Positions 40,501-46,861 of a DNA stretch of 64,000 bases are shown piece by piece (positions within the stretch are counted from its first letter, which is position 1; each line of letters starts with the position of its first letter). The stretch is from Dendrolimus kikuchii (lineage: Eukaryota > Arthropoda > Insecta > Lepidoptera > Lasiocampidae): the NCBI GenBank assembly GCA_019925095.2, contig CM034411.1:8702001-8766000 (forward strand). Reading direction: 5' to 3'. The position numbers and the translations under genes are program-made. Under the pieces are notes generated by a model that saw only the letters and a list, made by a program, of their open reading frames with translations, did no database searches and had not been told where the DNA came from.

Positions 40501-43130
40501 TGACATTGTAGGGGGTAATCTCTGGATCTACTAAACAGATTTTAAAAATTCTTTTACTGTTTGAATGCTTTATTAACAGGGAGTGTCATAGGCTATATAA
40601 CATGACGCTATATACCACGGGAGCGGGACAGAGCGCGGGTGAAACCGTTAGTTATTAATAAGTTCTTTCCTGATCCAAAAACACACTTATACCAAATCTT
40701 ATGTTTCATTTACAATTTCATAAAAAGAAAATTAAAATCTACTTTAAGAGTATTACATATATACACATGTATCTATAGAGGTATGGGTAGAAATAGACAT
40801 TTATAATAATAATATAATAATAATCGGCAGACAAACACACATATTGTATATTCCCAAATTAAGCAAGTTACGCTTGTGTTATGGATAATATACAACGGAC
40901 TACTCTGGGGCTGATCCCAGACACCCAGACCATAGTAAATAACGGAGAAATTATGTTTCCAAAATTTACAAATTTTAATTTATACCAAGTATTGAACCCA
41001 GAACCTCTGTGTTGCAGTGAGGTACACCAGCAAAGGCTTAGCCCGCTGAACCACAGAGGCCGACATTGATTCAACTAATTGTAGGGATACACATATAAGT
41101 CTAAGTGCAAGACCTATACATGCAGGAATGGAGAAAGTATACAATTGCGTGGCCGGGCGGACAGTCTTATAAGACGACAAAACCCACCACCAGGTGATAC
41201 GGTATTTGACTAGCTGGATGGCTATCACCCCTGGTCTAGAGTATGCCACCATAACACCCTTGAGTTGTATTCCGGCATTAGTGGCCAGAGAGAGTAGCAG
41301 CACATTGATAGTGCCTTTAGTGTTAAATATGTACATAGGCCATGGTAATCACTTCCTATCAGCTGGGCCGTTTGCCTGTCTATTGAGCTCATGCAATAAA
41401 AAACGAAAAACGAGCAAAATTTGATGTATGAATGATGGACCATTACTTACACTAACCCCATTGAAAGTGTTAGCAACTAAAGGGAATACATATAAGTAAT
41501 TTATTCCTCATCAAAATAAGCAATTACAAAAATATACTATTAAAATACTTGATAAAACCAATAAGGTCTCTGATAACTTCAGCAATCTCTTTTAGGCAAT
41601 CTAACTTAAATTATCTGAACTAGTCTAGATGTCACAAAGTATGAGGTAGAACTTAAAATAATTAAAATTAAATATACATATTTAAACTATTTTATGTATT
41701 AAAATTAACAATTAACATACACACCCTAAATATTTAATTTTGATTAATAGTAATCTATGGAAAAAGAAGAATGGTGGGAACAGAAAAGATTTGTGCGGGT
41801 TTGGTGTATACTCTGTTACCTCACTATTCACACAATTTCAGCATTCTGTATATTCTAGAGAAGACCTATGCCAAAGAGGCAACCTGATTGTTGTAAAAAA
41901 AAAAAAAAAAAATCAGTGGAAACAAAGGCTGCTTTATTTATTTTTTGTTTATTTAGATACAATTATAATAATATAATTCATTTAGACAAAGTAATGTATT
42001 TGTTCACTTTTCACACCAATATTTAAATTCACCAGACACTCAAATGGAACCATATGGTACACAAGACATACACAACATTAACTGTTATATGAACAGTCAC
42101 CATTGTATCGTCTAAGTAATTAAATTGATGTCAATGATGAATACAGTAAATTTCTTTCATTCAAAGAATTAATTATAAGCCAGCTTCTGTTGAGATATCT
42201 GTCTTTATATAATTATAATATTATAGATATGTGCTGCATCTATTTGTTGAAGGTATTAAAAAAGACTTAGATTAAGGTTCATGTTATGTAAATATAAAAA
42301 CATTGTTCTTTTAAAAATGTAAAATTGAATATACTTTATTGTACAATAAAATTAATGAAACAATATACAAAACAGCATAGAATTAGGTACTAAAGGCAGA
42401 CTTATTGCTGATCTCTTCCAGACAATCTTGGGGTGGAGAGAACTATGGCACAAAAGTTAAGGCAGGGTTTTGCTGCACAATATTTTTACAAATGTTACAT
42501 ATTGTCTATTAATATTATTATATAAATATACATTCACACATACACATAAATATATAAATTTGAGCAGTTTCATAAGTTACATCTTAGCTTAAAAATACTC
42601 TTCAAATTTTTATTATAAATTCTCTGTATTATATTTTTAATGCTCTGTGTATTTGAATGGAAGGGAAGTTTTCAGTGTTAAAGTAATAATGGAAATACTA
42701 AACACTCTGCTGTACTTTGTTTCAGAATTAAATTATTCAAAAATAAGCATGAAATATTTCGGAGCCTATTTTACTCATTTGTTCAAACAATAATGAAAGA
42801 TTTTATCCTTGTGGAATGAACACTTACTAGATGTTACTGTGGCAAAAAGCCAGTATTCGAAACAATTTTGTAGCATACTTTTTTAATGAACAAGATTGGA
42901 TAATTTGTATGAAATATAAATCTGTAATTAAAGCAAGTAATTATAGAGAAATCTCCAGAACCCAATGATGTAGAGAAACATACAAAATCAAACAATAGTA
43001 ACAGCTTTGTTCTTACCTGATCGAATTCAGGGTCAGCATTAATTAATTTTTGTGCAGTAAGTTCCAAATACAATTCTCTATTTTCACCTTCATACTCAAT
43101 CAAAGGTTGCACATCATCTTCAGAATCCAT
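12549..43130 (-). CDS. ATP13A3: P5B-type P-type ATPase, ATP13A3-like (polyamine/cation transporter), complete, 19 coding exons
   Basis: Membrane ATPase of the P5B family, whose members export polyamines from endo-lysosomal or plasma membranes using an aspartyl-phosphate cycle (family knowledge). The coding exons, each listed separately, total 3,651 bases: 1,216 codons plus stop, close to the vertebrate ATP13A3 length of about 1,226. All 18 junctions are GT-AG and close in phase. Landmarks by residue: N-terminal hydrophobic segment ~52-80; A-domain TGES 339-342; M4 motif PPALP 463-467 (PPALP marks P5B, P5A has PPELP); phosphorylation site DKTGT with Asp506; KGAPE 653-657 in the nucleotide-binding domain; TGDN 747-750; GDGAND 894-899; a C-terminal membrane domain encoded in one 980-bp exon. 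The start is the ATG at 43130 (good context, AGAGAAATGGA); an in-frame TTG six codons upstream is not a plausible start. Residues ~793-840 form a Ser/Arg/Ala-rich, GC-rich loop that I could not align with vertebrate proteins. Assignment to ATP13A3 rather than ATP13A2/4/5 is by overall resemblance. Confidence 0.93.
13805..14444. repeat. Large inverted pair of one dispersed repeat
   Basis: 13805-14034 (plus, starting ACTAGCTGTGCCCGCGACGT) and 14208-14444 (minus, ending in its inverse) are copies of the same ~235-bp repeat, facing each other across ~170 bp. A third copy lies at 34240-34497. In ATP13A3-like intron 18. Confidence 0.75.
14055..14192. repeat. ~135-bp repeat, copy 1 (TAA-tailed)
   Basis: Shares ATTTCTATGAAAAATTTGAG and ~95% of 135 bp with 45141-45275. 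On the minus strand it ends in (AAT)n, like a LINE 3' end. It forms the spacer of the inverted pair. Confidence 0.6.
14739..15041 (-). mobile_element. tRNA-derived SINE (family A), intact copy with 14-bp target duplication
   Basis: Read on the minus strand: tRNA-like head CGTGGTAGCGTAGTAGCTAG with box B GGTTCGATCCTGGCC, then a conserved body and the tail CCCAGCAGTGGAACATTTAT. Target duplication AAACATTCGTGTAT at 14725-14738 and 15042-15055. In ATP13A3-like intron 18. Confidence 0.85.
15094..15220 (-). CDS. ATP13A3: ATP13A3-like exon 18
   Basis: Residues 849-890, with AVFARMSSDQKQQLI, the conserved P-domain block. Leaves with one base (G), completed by GC to the glycine before MCGDGAND. Confidence 0.93.
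15306..15624 (+). mobile_element. LINE-tailed SINE (family C), near full length
   Basis: Starts CCGTGCAGGAACGGAGAAAG, contains TTTCCTGTGGCCCGGCGGCC and a box-B-like GGTTCCAGTCTCC, and ends in CAATAAAAA plus an A-run. Its last ~80 bp match the 3' end of the LINE at 58-61 kb. In ATP13A3-like intron 17. Confidence 0.75.
16197..16364 (-). CDS. ATP13A3: ATP13A3-like exon 17 (GC-rich, low-complexity loop)
   Basis: Residues 793-848. The first ~45 are a Ser/Arg/Gly/Ala-rich stretch with a run of alanines, the last ~11 (RYKIVMTGDTW) align with the conserved block before the hinge. GC-rich on both strands, in sharp contrast with flanking introns. Phase 0 both ends, acceptor GCAAG. Confidence 0.82.
18468..18601 (-). 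CDS. ATP13A3: ATP13A3-like exon 16
   Basis: Residues 748-792. Completes TGDN and continues HTAVSVAKECGIL. Ends CESTLQG before donor GTGAGT, phase 0. Confidence 0.92.
18638..19024. mobile_element. Candidate DNA-transposon derivative with CGCGGCC ends
   Basis: Imperfect inverted ends GCCGCGGCCACACATTGG / CCAATGTAGGGCCGCGCC. A 67-codon minus-strand frame inside has no recognised domain; the phrase ATTGG recurs several times. In ATP13A3-like intron 15. Confidence 0.4.
19116..19236. mobile_element. Short MITE, ends GGCC-GGTTCCTATATCTTA
   Basis: About 120 bp with ~19-bp imperfect inverted ends. A degraded relative seems to lie at 26935-27000. Confidence 0.45.
20046..20163 (-). CDS. ATP13A3: ATP13A3-like exon 15
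   Basis: Residues 709-747, with FLGLVIMENRLK and ANIHVVMIT; the final T is the first residue of the TGDN hinge motif, which continues in exon 16. Confidence 0.93.
20264..20605. mobile_element. Fold-back element with ~40-bp inverted arms
   Basis: The left arm (to ~20307) and right arm (20557-20605) share GAAGCTTGAAGTCTCTAGTT; the right arm also forms its own hairpin (20541-20582). In ATP13A3-like intron 14. Confidence 0.5.
20721..20830. mobile_element. Palindromic MITE, family 1 copy a (TAA target)
   Basis: Terminal inverted repeat GGCTGGTGTGCA, perfect for 12 bp, flanked by TAA on both sides; 110 bp. The 3-bp TWA-type duplication suggests a PIF/Harbinger relative. Confidence 0.65.
20860..20981 (-). 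CDS. ATP13A3: ATP13A3-like exon 14
   Basis: Residues 668-708, starting VPDNLDEVLSSYAEKGYRVIAL, the conserved end of the N domain. Phase 0 donor GTACTT. Confidence 0.92.
21170..21472 (+). mobile_element. LINE-tailed SINE (family C), in a palindromic target
   Basis: Full-length copy with the same head and tail. Flanked by perfect 16-bp inverted repeats (21145-21160 and 21485-21500), i.e. it sits in the loop of a palindrome. Confidence 0.75.
21565..22262. mobile_element. Insect repeat of the GGTCATCCACAAATGACGTC type, with a nested insertion
   Basis: Left end GAGGTCATCCACAAATGACG, right end GTGTGACGTAAT ... TATGGATGACCCCC as its inverse. A different repeat (22140-22245) interrupts the right end. 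A relative of this family lies at 36325-36400. Confidence 0.55.
22972..23125 (-). CDS. ATP13A3: ATP13A3-like exon 13 (nucleotide-binding domain)
   Basis: Residues 617-667, with QFVSSLQRSSVVV and the nucleotide-binding signature YCKGAPEML. Leaves with one base (G), donor GTACCG. Confidence 0.92.
23580..24005 (-). pseudogene. LINE fragment: reverse-transcriptase C-terminus and 3' UTR, in ATP13A3-like intron 12
   Basis: Minus-strand frame 23645-23992 reads LQSLEHRRKV, then N-L-P-E-S-V-F and FKSRVNRYLLG, the typical end of lepidopteran LINE ORF2. An A-run (T8-9 at ~23581 on the plus strand) marks the 3' end. Related to, but not the same copy as, the LINE at 58-61 kb. Confidence 0.75.
24040..24245 (+). 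mobile_element. tRNA-derived SINE, family A, old copy
   Basis: Degraded box B (GGATTCGAAGCTTGGCC) followed by the SINE body GTGCACCAATTAGACA...TTTTCTGATCTAATATGCACA and a TGGCGGGCAT block. Confidence 0.5.
24552..24677 (-). CDS. ATP13A3: ATP13A3-like exon 12
   Basis: Residues 575-616, starting MFESTGW and containing LTPTIVKPKK, part of the nucleotide-binding domain. Phase 0 both ends. The 20-bp tandem array lies just upstream, in intron 11. Confidence 0.9.
24700..24960. repeat. 20-bp minisatellite with 80-bp higher-order period
   Basis: About 12-13 units of TATTAACGTGTACTGTGAAA. The variant pair TATTCACGTG + TATTGTTAAA-TAATATAGTG recurs exactly 80 bp apart (24801 and 24881), so four-unit blocks were duplicated. 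In ATP13A3-like intron 11, just upstream of exon 12. Confidence 0.85.
25180..25380 (-). CDS. ATP13A3: ATP13A3-like exon 11
   Basis: Residues 508-574. Starts TGTLTEDGLDMWG, directly completing the DKTGTLT phosphorylation motif, and ends LAGDPLDLK. Phase 0 both ends. Confidence 0.94.
25540..25860. repeat. Lepidopteran CGCCTGTTTCCCATTGGGGT repeat
   Basis: Recognised phrase followed by GATTTCCACCTGCTACGATCC; degraded, in ATP13A3-like intron 10. Confidence 0.45.
26102..26262. mobile_element. MITE with 23-bp terminal inverted repeats
   Basis: 26102-26124 and 26240-26262 are perfect inverted copies (GCTGCCTGTCCATTGAAGCG...). A third partial copy of the end lies inside at ~26172-26188. In ATP13A3-like intron 10. 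Confidence 0.65.
26610..26810 (-). CDS. ATP13A3: ATP13A3-like exon 10 (M4, start of P domain)
   Basis: Residues 441-507. Carries IPPALPAAM in M4, the P5B substrate-site signature, and ends at CFDK, with the phosphorylated Asp506. Donor GTTAGT, phase 0. Confidence 0.94.
27141..27306 (-). CDS. ATP13A3: ATP13A3-like exon 9
   Basis: Residues 386-440, starting ALVLRTGYNTSKGQLVRSILYP, then the hydrophobic M3 segment. Acceptor TTGTAG, donor GTAAAC, phase 0 at the 3' end. Confidence 0.93.
28106..28241 (-). CDS. ATP13A3: ATP13A3-like exon 8
   Basis: Residues 340-384, starting with the end of TGES and SVPVTKT, then ILFCGTKVIQTRYY. The loop between the two is shorter than in the human protein. Leaves with two bases (AA) completed by the next exon's A to give Lys. 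Confidence 0.92.
28547..28931. mobile_element. LTR-like, CpG-rich insertion in ATP13A3-like intron 7
   Basis: Starts TGACAC and ends TTTCACA, bounded by TTACAATAA on both sides (28538-28546, 28932-28940). It contains AATAAA near its right end and is GC-richer than the intron. There are no inverted ends. Nine bases is long for an LTR duplication, so the class is uncertain. Confidence 0.4.
29265..29451 (-). CDS. ATP13A3: ATP13A3-like exon 7 (actuator domain)
   Basis: Residues 278-339, with the PGDIIVLPPRG and D-G-V-L-L-TG-S-A-V-L-NESMLT blocks of the actuator domain. The catalytic TGES loop is split between this exon and the next. Confidence 0.93.
30235..30535 (-). mobile_element. tRNA-derived SINE, family A
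   Basis: Same structure and orientation as the copy at 14.7 kb; short flanking repeat ACTTTGTA. In ATP13A3-like intron 6. Confidence 0.8.
30707..30897. mobile_element. hAT-like MITE, 191 bp, with 8-bp target duplication
   Basis: Bounded by CAGTATTA (30699-30706 and 30898-30905). Ends GGGTGCGG / CCCCACCC are inverted (7 of 8), with an internal inverted pair GCGCATTTATTTA. A second copy of the host repeat at 39394-39513 lacks the insertion and shows the empty site directly. Confidence 0.8.
31211..31415 (-). CDS. ATP13A3: ATP13A3-like exon 6 (first core membrane segments)
   Basis: Residues 210-277, including LLEVFNPFYVFQLFTIAVW and the PYYYYC segment followed by a hydrophobic stretch: membrane helices M1-M2 of the core. 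The split codon AT|G gives Met209. Leaves in phase 0. Confidence 0.92.
31441..32098 (+). mobile_element. LINE 3' end with TAA-repeat tail, in ATP13A3-like intron 5
   Basis: GC-rich block in an AT-rich intron, preceded by (ATA)n and ending in (AAT)n, as expected for a non-LTR element with a TAA microsatellite tail inserted into a TAA-rich target. It holds short open frames but no recognisable domain, so it is probably a 5'-truncated 3' UTR. Confidence 0.6.
32435..32850 (+). repeat. Dispersed repeat D (three copies)
   Basis: GGAGTTTTTGGCGGGAACTG ... GTGAACTGTATAGTCAAATG. Other copies at 38630-38940 and 43915-44130; 42395-42520 and 52645-52775 hold related ends. Confidence 0.6.
33026..33260 (+). 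mobile_element. tRNA-derived SINE, family A, 3'-diverged
   Basis: Head CGTGGTAGCGTAATGGTTAG, box B GGTTTGAGTCCTGGCC; the body is recognisable to the AAGACGCGTCGGACATGCGTGG block. The usual 3' end is lost. Confidence 0.75.
33959..34121 (-). CDS. ATP13A3: ATP13A3-like exon 5, GC-rich
   Basis: Residues 155-208 (VQTYRYFRHKKQSLIWDG... to SSEKRVR), matching the YF...K..W.D....F..L.GL..GV.C block of P5B ATPases. Conspicuously GC-rich against AT-rich introns. Leaves with two bases (AT), donor GTAAGT. Confidence 0.9.
34530..35320 (+). repeat. Dispersed repeat E, copy 2, with internal insertion
   Basis: Same order as copy 1 but longer; an unrelated segment containing GGTTGTCTGGAAGAGATCGC (a LINE-tail motif, also near 21486) is inserted at ~34940-35165. 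Confidence 0.55.
36515..36600 (-). repeat. LINE/SINE shared 3' tail fragments (this copy and others)
   Basis: Tail-only copies of the shared 3' segment (GTAGACGGCCCACT...GCCTATGGACATTTGCAAC). Others at 24450-24540 (plus), 37285-37410 (minus) and 40065-40165 (minus). Confidence 0.55.
36741..36850 (-). CDS. ATP13A3: ATP13A3-like exon 4
   Basis: Residues 119-154 (GLLNEGFQDEASREKY...), a variable hydrophilic stretch between the N-terminal hairpin and the conserved core. Enters with one base, leaves with one base (A), donor GTAAGT. Confidence 0.85.
36885..37205 (+). repeat. Dispersed repeat F
   Basis: Contains CAGCGCCAAGTATTTTGTTT and TTCATATAACCTATATTAAT; a second copy at 56850-57115, and its left half is expanded in tandem at 48785-49215. 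Confidence 0.6.
37434..37840. mobile_element. Two family C SINE copies in inverted orientation
   Basis: 37434-37710 plus strand (head to CAATT tail); 37725-37840 minus strand, head part only (ACTCAAGGTTGTTATGACGA ... CTTTCCTGCACGG). Together they make an inverted repeat. Confidence 0.7.
38359..38429 (-). CDS. ATP13A3: ATP13A3-like exon 3 (71 bp)
   Basis: Short exon, 23 codons plus two bases, starting ETYQKKCKSF. It was found because exons 2 and 4 do not join in phase without it. Acceptor TTTTTCAG, donor GTAATT; the split codon AG|T gives Ser118. Confidence 0.85.
39653..39820 (-). CDS. ATP13A3: ATP13A3-like exon 2
   Basis: Residues 39-94, starting VVYGYRKSRWR and holding the P5B N-terminal hydrophobic stretch (GLPFLFFHWVP) and the family signature ATCVR. 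Phase 0 at both ends; acceptor TTCAG, donor GTAAGT. Confidence 0.92.
40205..40460 (+). mobile_element. tRNA-derived SINE, family A, old copy
   Basis: Body phrases TTAGGCAGTTTTG, GGTGAAGGAAAACATCGTGA and the tail AGCCCAAGCCCAGCAGTTAA remain. The head is degraded. Confidence 0.6.
40806..41068 (-). mobile_element. Second tRNA-like SINE (family B)
   Basis: On the minus strand starts CGGCCTCTGTGGTTCAGCGG, a tRNA-like box A head, with GGTTCTGGGTTCAATACT as box B. Further copies at 53535-53712 and 54757-54945, all minus. Confidence 0.65.
41125..41412 (+). mobile_element. Family C SINE, old copy
   Basis: Head GCAGGAATGGAGAAAGTATA to tail CATGCAATAAAAAACG; many substitutions, short deletion in the middle. 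Confidence 0.6.
43017..43130 (-). CDS. ATP13A3: ATP13A3-like exon 1 (start codon)
   Basis: Encodes residues 1-38, an acidic cytosolic N-terminus starting MDSEDDVQPL. The donor GTAAGA follows a CAG codon, phase 0. No upstream 5' UTR exon was identified. Confidence 0.85.
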
Positions 43131-43800
43131 TTCTCTTATTTTTTTCAAGTATTCACAATTAAGCGAAGCGTGAATATTTATGTCATGTTACACGACTCAT
43201 TACTAACTAATAATGTTATACATGTCGCGGATATAACATATTGTGCGTTGACTCACAGTGAAATACAAATATTTTTACAATTGTATATAGCGCGATATAC
43301 TTTGCGAATTGCTAAACATTCACATCATTTATTCTAGAAGATAATACAGTAATAAACTTAACGATTTTATGAAATTAAGCGTAACATTATTTTGACTAAA
43401 AACCTAGAGGATATTTGCTCAAGGCTTAGATCATATAGACATGTTATATCTCAATGGCTCAAGGTAATGAAGGCAGAAAAACTTGAACGTTTTATGTTTT
43501 CCATCGTAGACAATATAGTTATGTCATCTACTTTACATAAACAATTATCACAGAATTACGTATATTTTAAAAACTCACTAATAATAATAAAAATAGCAGT
43601 AATTTAAACACAAAACTGAAATTCTACGCCCCTTACTCTACTGATTTCATTGAATTTGATAATAATTGAATTTGACAATAACAACAACAAATCCTATTCA
43701 CGATGACAGCTGATAATTGACATTAAAACAATCTTCATTCGTTCGCCGGTCAGTTACGTTCCGTTTCACTTTACTATAGCATTTCGACAATAACAGTTTT
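43131..43800. other. Upstream region of the ATP13A3-like gene
   Basis: Should contain the 5' UTR and promoter on the minus strand; no TATA or initiator could be assigned. Confidence 0.35.
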
Positions 43801-44483
43801 GAAATTATAGTCTATTTCAAACAGAATGATCTGGGTGACACCTGACAGCCAACATCGATTTGATGTCTATAAATGACGTTCTGCTTGAGCCATAGCCCCT
43901 TCATAAAAGAAAACATTGTAATGGAGTTTTTGGTGGGAACTAAAAAGAAACGTTGTGCTATGCAGTTTCTAAAAATTTGTAAAATCACTCTAAAATGAAC
44001 AATAGTTAGTAGGATATTGATAGTTTTTGAATAATATTTATGTATTTTTGTGAGAAATGTGAACTGTATAGTCAAATGTGGCCTTTCGAGTTTTCACAAG
44101 AACTCCGTTGAATGGCGTTAGTTGTAACATACAATACAACTGTGCTACTATACGAAACTTATACATTGGCATTGGCTGTATGGACTAAAGATTCCATTGC
44201 TTGCCCTTGTGGCGAATTCTACTATAGACTTGTACTACTAGGCATTCTACTTATTAAGAGTTGATGATATGTGTCATTATGTGATTGACGATTATTATTG
44301 AGTATGAACAATAATCGTTTGCATAAAAATGTTTATGACTGTATGGACCGTGTAATATTGATAAAAAAAAATTGAAATGAATCGATTCAAGATTTCACAT
44401 TCATTCATTTCACAAATAACTTGATTCATCAGCATCTATTTCAATTTATTTTACGATTACTAGACATTCTCTAAATATCCATG

Positions 44484-44964
44484 TGTAGGAATCCTATTTG
44501 TTATTATAAAATAACCATATGACGGAAGTAGTCAATAACCGGATAGAGTATTCTTTCATGTAGTAATCGGAAGTCTTTTAACCGGTCAACGTAGAAGCAT
44601 TTATTATTAAGCAAACGAATATCGGAAATGAAGTAACCGGATGTTGGAAGTTAATACGTATGCCGGAAGTTGGTTTTCAACCAGTCTACAACCAAGTCTA
44701 CGACGGACAGTCTGCATTGGTAGTCTTGGACGAGGAGCACATAATATATTGTGGTCGATAATTACTGCTTGACAATCGCAGTATTCTTGGAGGGCAAATT
44801 GCTGCTCGACACCTGACAAGCGTGGATGCAACTCTTGGAGTTGTCCTAATATTTCTGTGTATTATTGTGCAATATTTAATATCGTAAATTTGATTATAAT
44901 ATTTCAGATTGTTATTGTGTTATTCTCGGAGTGTCATCCGTTCGCTCCCGGCGTGAACCCGACA
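44484..44964. mobile_element. Solo LTR, 481 bp, with 4-bp target duplication CATG
   Basis: Starts TGTAGGAATC and ends GAACCCGACA, and is bounded by CATG on both sides (44480-44483, 44965-44968). TG...CA ends and a 4-bp duplication fit a Ty3/gypsy-type LTR. No internal region or second LTR is nearby, so it arose by LTR-LTR recombination. Confidence 0.75.
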
Positions 44965-45140
44965 CATGCATACTTTTCATTACTCTCAATCTCATCTTGA
45001 AAACCTTAGGTAAATAATAAAATGTTACGTGAAAATATCGTAAATAAAAAAATCGAGGTATTAATTAATTATGTCACTTTTAAACAGAAAGACAAAAAGT
45101 AGAATTAAGTTAATATTTCTTAGTATTTTTTTTATTTTAT

Positions 45141-45275
45141 TATTATTATATATATCTCTACGGACTCGAGTTCCGTACCCTTTTTTAATACTTAATTTCT
45201 ATGAAAAATTTGAGACTCCATACACGCTTATTGTTTATTTTTGTTAGTGTATGTGACATTATATGTAGTAATTTT
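45141..45275. repeat. ~135-bp repeat, copy 2, downstream of the viral helicase
   Basis: Near-identical partner of 14055-14192. Confidence 0.6.
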
Positions 45276-45612
45276 TCTGTTTTGGTGTACCTTAAGAATA
45301 ACTTATTATATTAATTTATTCTAATTTTAATACTAAACTTATACTAATGTAGAGTGTATCTGTTACATGCTGGTGTTGTGAGGAAGTGCATGTGCAGTGT
45401 TGGCCTTATACTTATATATAGTCGTATCTAGTGCCATGTGTGTTGTTTTTTTCTTTTCTGTGCCTGGGTTATTAATATTTAGGCTCTTTGTGTGTCTTGG
45501 TTTGTTTGTGGAGTGTGCGTGTAATGCAATGCGATGGTAGTGCGTGTAGGTTTAAGTATGTGTATAAGTTTTATTGTTAGTTATGTGTTTGTGACTTTGT
45601 GTGGTGTTATAA

Positions 45613-45618
45613 TTTATT
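45613..45618 (-). terminator. poly(A) signal AATAAA behind the viral helicase frame
   Basis: Minus-strand AATAAA about 70 bases after the helicase stop codon; suggests, but does not prove, that the frame lies at the end of a transcript. Confidence 0.35.
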
Positions 45619-45685
45619 GTTTAGTTGTTGTGACATGAAAAATTTCCAGTTGGTGTTGATGATGATGGATGGTTTAGGAGGGGGA

Positions 45686-46363
45686 TTATTGGCCCTCCAT
45701 TAGGCGTTGGACCACCGTCTTGTCTCTCATGCGTATCGCCATTTTTATATTATAATCCCTGATCTCATCGGCTGTGGCTTTCTCCGCTTTAAGGACGAAG
45801 GTGGCGGTGGCGTCCTCTTCGCATACGGCTGTGTAGTAAATACATTTACCCGTGTGCCGCGAAATCGCCACGACCGCATGAGGAATGCTCTTGTACAGGT
45901 CGATCTTGTTGGATTTGGACCTCACGATCACCACTGTCTCGAAAGTAAGACCCTGGGCCTCGTGTATCGTTTGAACGCATGACCCTTTGCCCTTACTACA
46001 GCCTAGTTTTATGAGGCTCTCTTTCTCTGACTGCGTGTGAGTTAGATAAAGAGTATTGGCAAGTTCTGTGGATATGCGCCGTCGCGAGTACCGTTTGAGT
46101 TCCAGGGAACGAGCTTGATTTTTGGACGAGTATATGCCTGAGTATACATCACTCATGGCATAAGCTACGTCTAGTGGATTTCGATGTGTACAGAGCTGTT
46201 CTCGGGTGATTTTCGCCGAGGGTGTAGGGCGGTGATATAGCATGGGGAACAAGTCGTTCCTGTCTATGAAGGGCATTTGGTTTATGTCGCCCATGAGAGT
46301 GAGGTAGGCCGCTCCTGCTAGGCGCGATGCCATGACTATAGAGCCGAATTTCTTAGTATTAAT
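45686..46363 (-). CDS. Endogenous viral element: C-terminal half of an alphavirus-like superfamily-1 RNA helicase
   Basis: Frame open from just after a TAA at 46364-46366 to a stop at 45686; the first ATG is at 46333 (215 codons). It carries the C-terminal motifs of viral SF1 helicases: GDINQ with PFIDR (motif III, residues 15-25 from that ATG), the block T-H-R-N-P (49-53), QTIHEAQGLTF (motif V, 121-131) and AISRHTG (motif VI, 156-162). The Walker A and DE motifs that must lie upstream are absent, so it cannot be a working helicase on its own. More GC-rich than its surroundings. The motif spelling resembles virga-/nege-like arthropod viruses (inference). No stop or frameshift interrupts ~220 codons, unusual for a dead insertion. 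AATAAA follows ~70 bases after the stop. A possible acceptor (ACTAAG at the 46351 boundary) would keep the frame, but lacks a pyrimidine tract. Confidence 0.8.
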   Translation of the reverse strand: MNTKKFGSIVMASRLAGAAYLTLMGDINQMPFIDRNDLFPMLYHRPTPSAKITREQLCTHRNPLDVAYAMSDVYSGIYSSKNQARSLELKRYSRRRISTELANTLYLTHTQSEKESLIKLGCSKGKGSCVQTIHEAQGLTFETVVIVRSKSNKIDLYKSIPHAVVAISRHTGKCIYYTAVCEEDATATFVLKAEKATADEIRDYNIKMAIRMRDKTVVQRLMEGQ

Positions 46364-46368
46364 TTATT
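46363..46368 (-). terminator. poly(A) signal candidate for the unknown divergent gene
   Basis: Minus-strand AATAAA between the predicted stop of this gene and the viral helicase frame. Confidence 0.35.
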
Positions 46369-46861
46369 TCTACATAACTAAATTTTTTGTCTAATTCATA
46401 AGTATATGATATTGTTACAAGTTACGTTCTATGGCATGTGTCAGCCATACCGTCGTATTTGAAATAAACAATATTTATAAATGAAAAAATTTACAAAAAT
46501 CTAATGTCAATATACCAAATGTTTTAAAAAGGTTTTTTCTATCAGTTTTTGTTTTGTTAACTTTCAGCTATTACAATTATATCATTACAACAGAGGGATA
46601 TGATTTTGCCTACTATGTGTGGACAAAATGCATACTCGAGACCGAGATGAGATATTATAAATTGCATGTACCTCCTACTAAAGCAAATGAGCGACTTTCG
46701 GGTTTTCGACGGTTAAAGGCCCGCGCAAGCACCGACCTACTAGCAAATAGAAATGGTGAATATTGTCACGCTAGTTAACAACGGCTTGCTATGAGTGCAT
46801 TGCATCCCACTTGTGGAAGGCTAGCAAATATGTGCCAGGGCCCATGTGGAATTGTTGATGG

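Larger units (their letters stand above)
39830..43010. other. ATP13A3-like intron 1
   Basis: 3.2 kb. Holds SINE copies (40205, 40806, 41125), a repeat D end (42395) and a poly-A run at ~41897; otherwise unassigned. Confidence 0.6.

Noticed and set aside
43131..43148. Upstream TTG as start of the ATPase
   Set aside because: Not an ATG; the ATG at 43130 has a good context and gives a sensible N-terminus.
43392..43607. 71-codon plus-strand frame upstream of the ATPase gene
   Set aside because: Begins with TTG, not ATG; the composition is somewhat protein-like, but there is no recognised family or clear splice signals.
45707..45982. 91-codon plus-strand frame
   Set aside because: Shadow of the viral helicase frame on the opposite strand.
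45686..46363. Cellular UPF1-like SF1 helicase
   Set aside because: Motif spelling (GDINQ with PFIDR, AISRHTG) and the short spacing are those of plus-strand RNA virus helicases, and the gene lacks the large UPF1 architecture.
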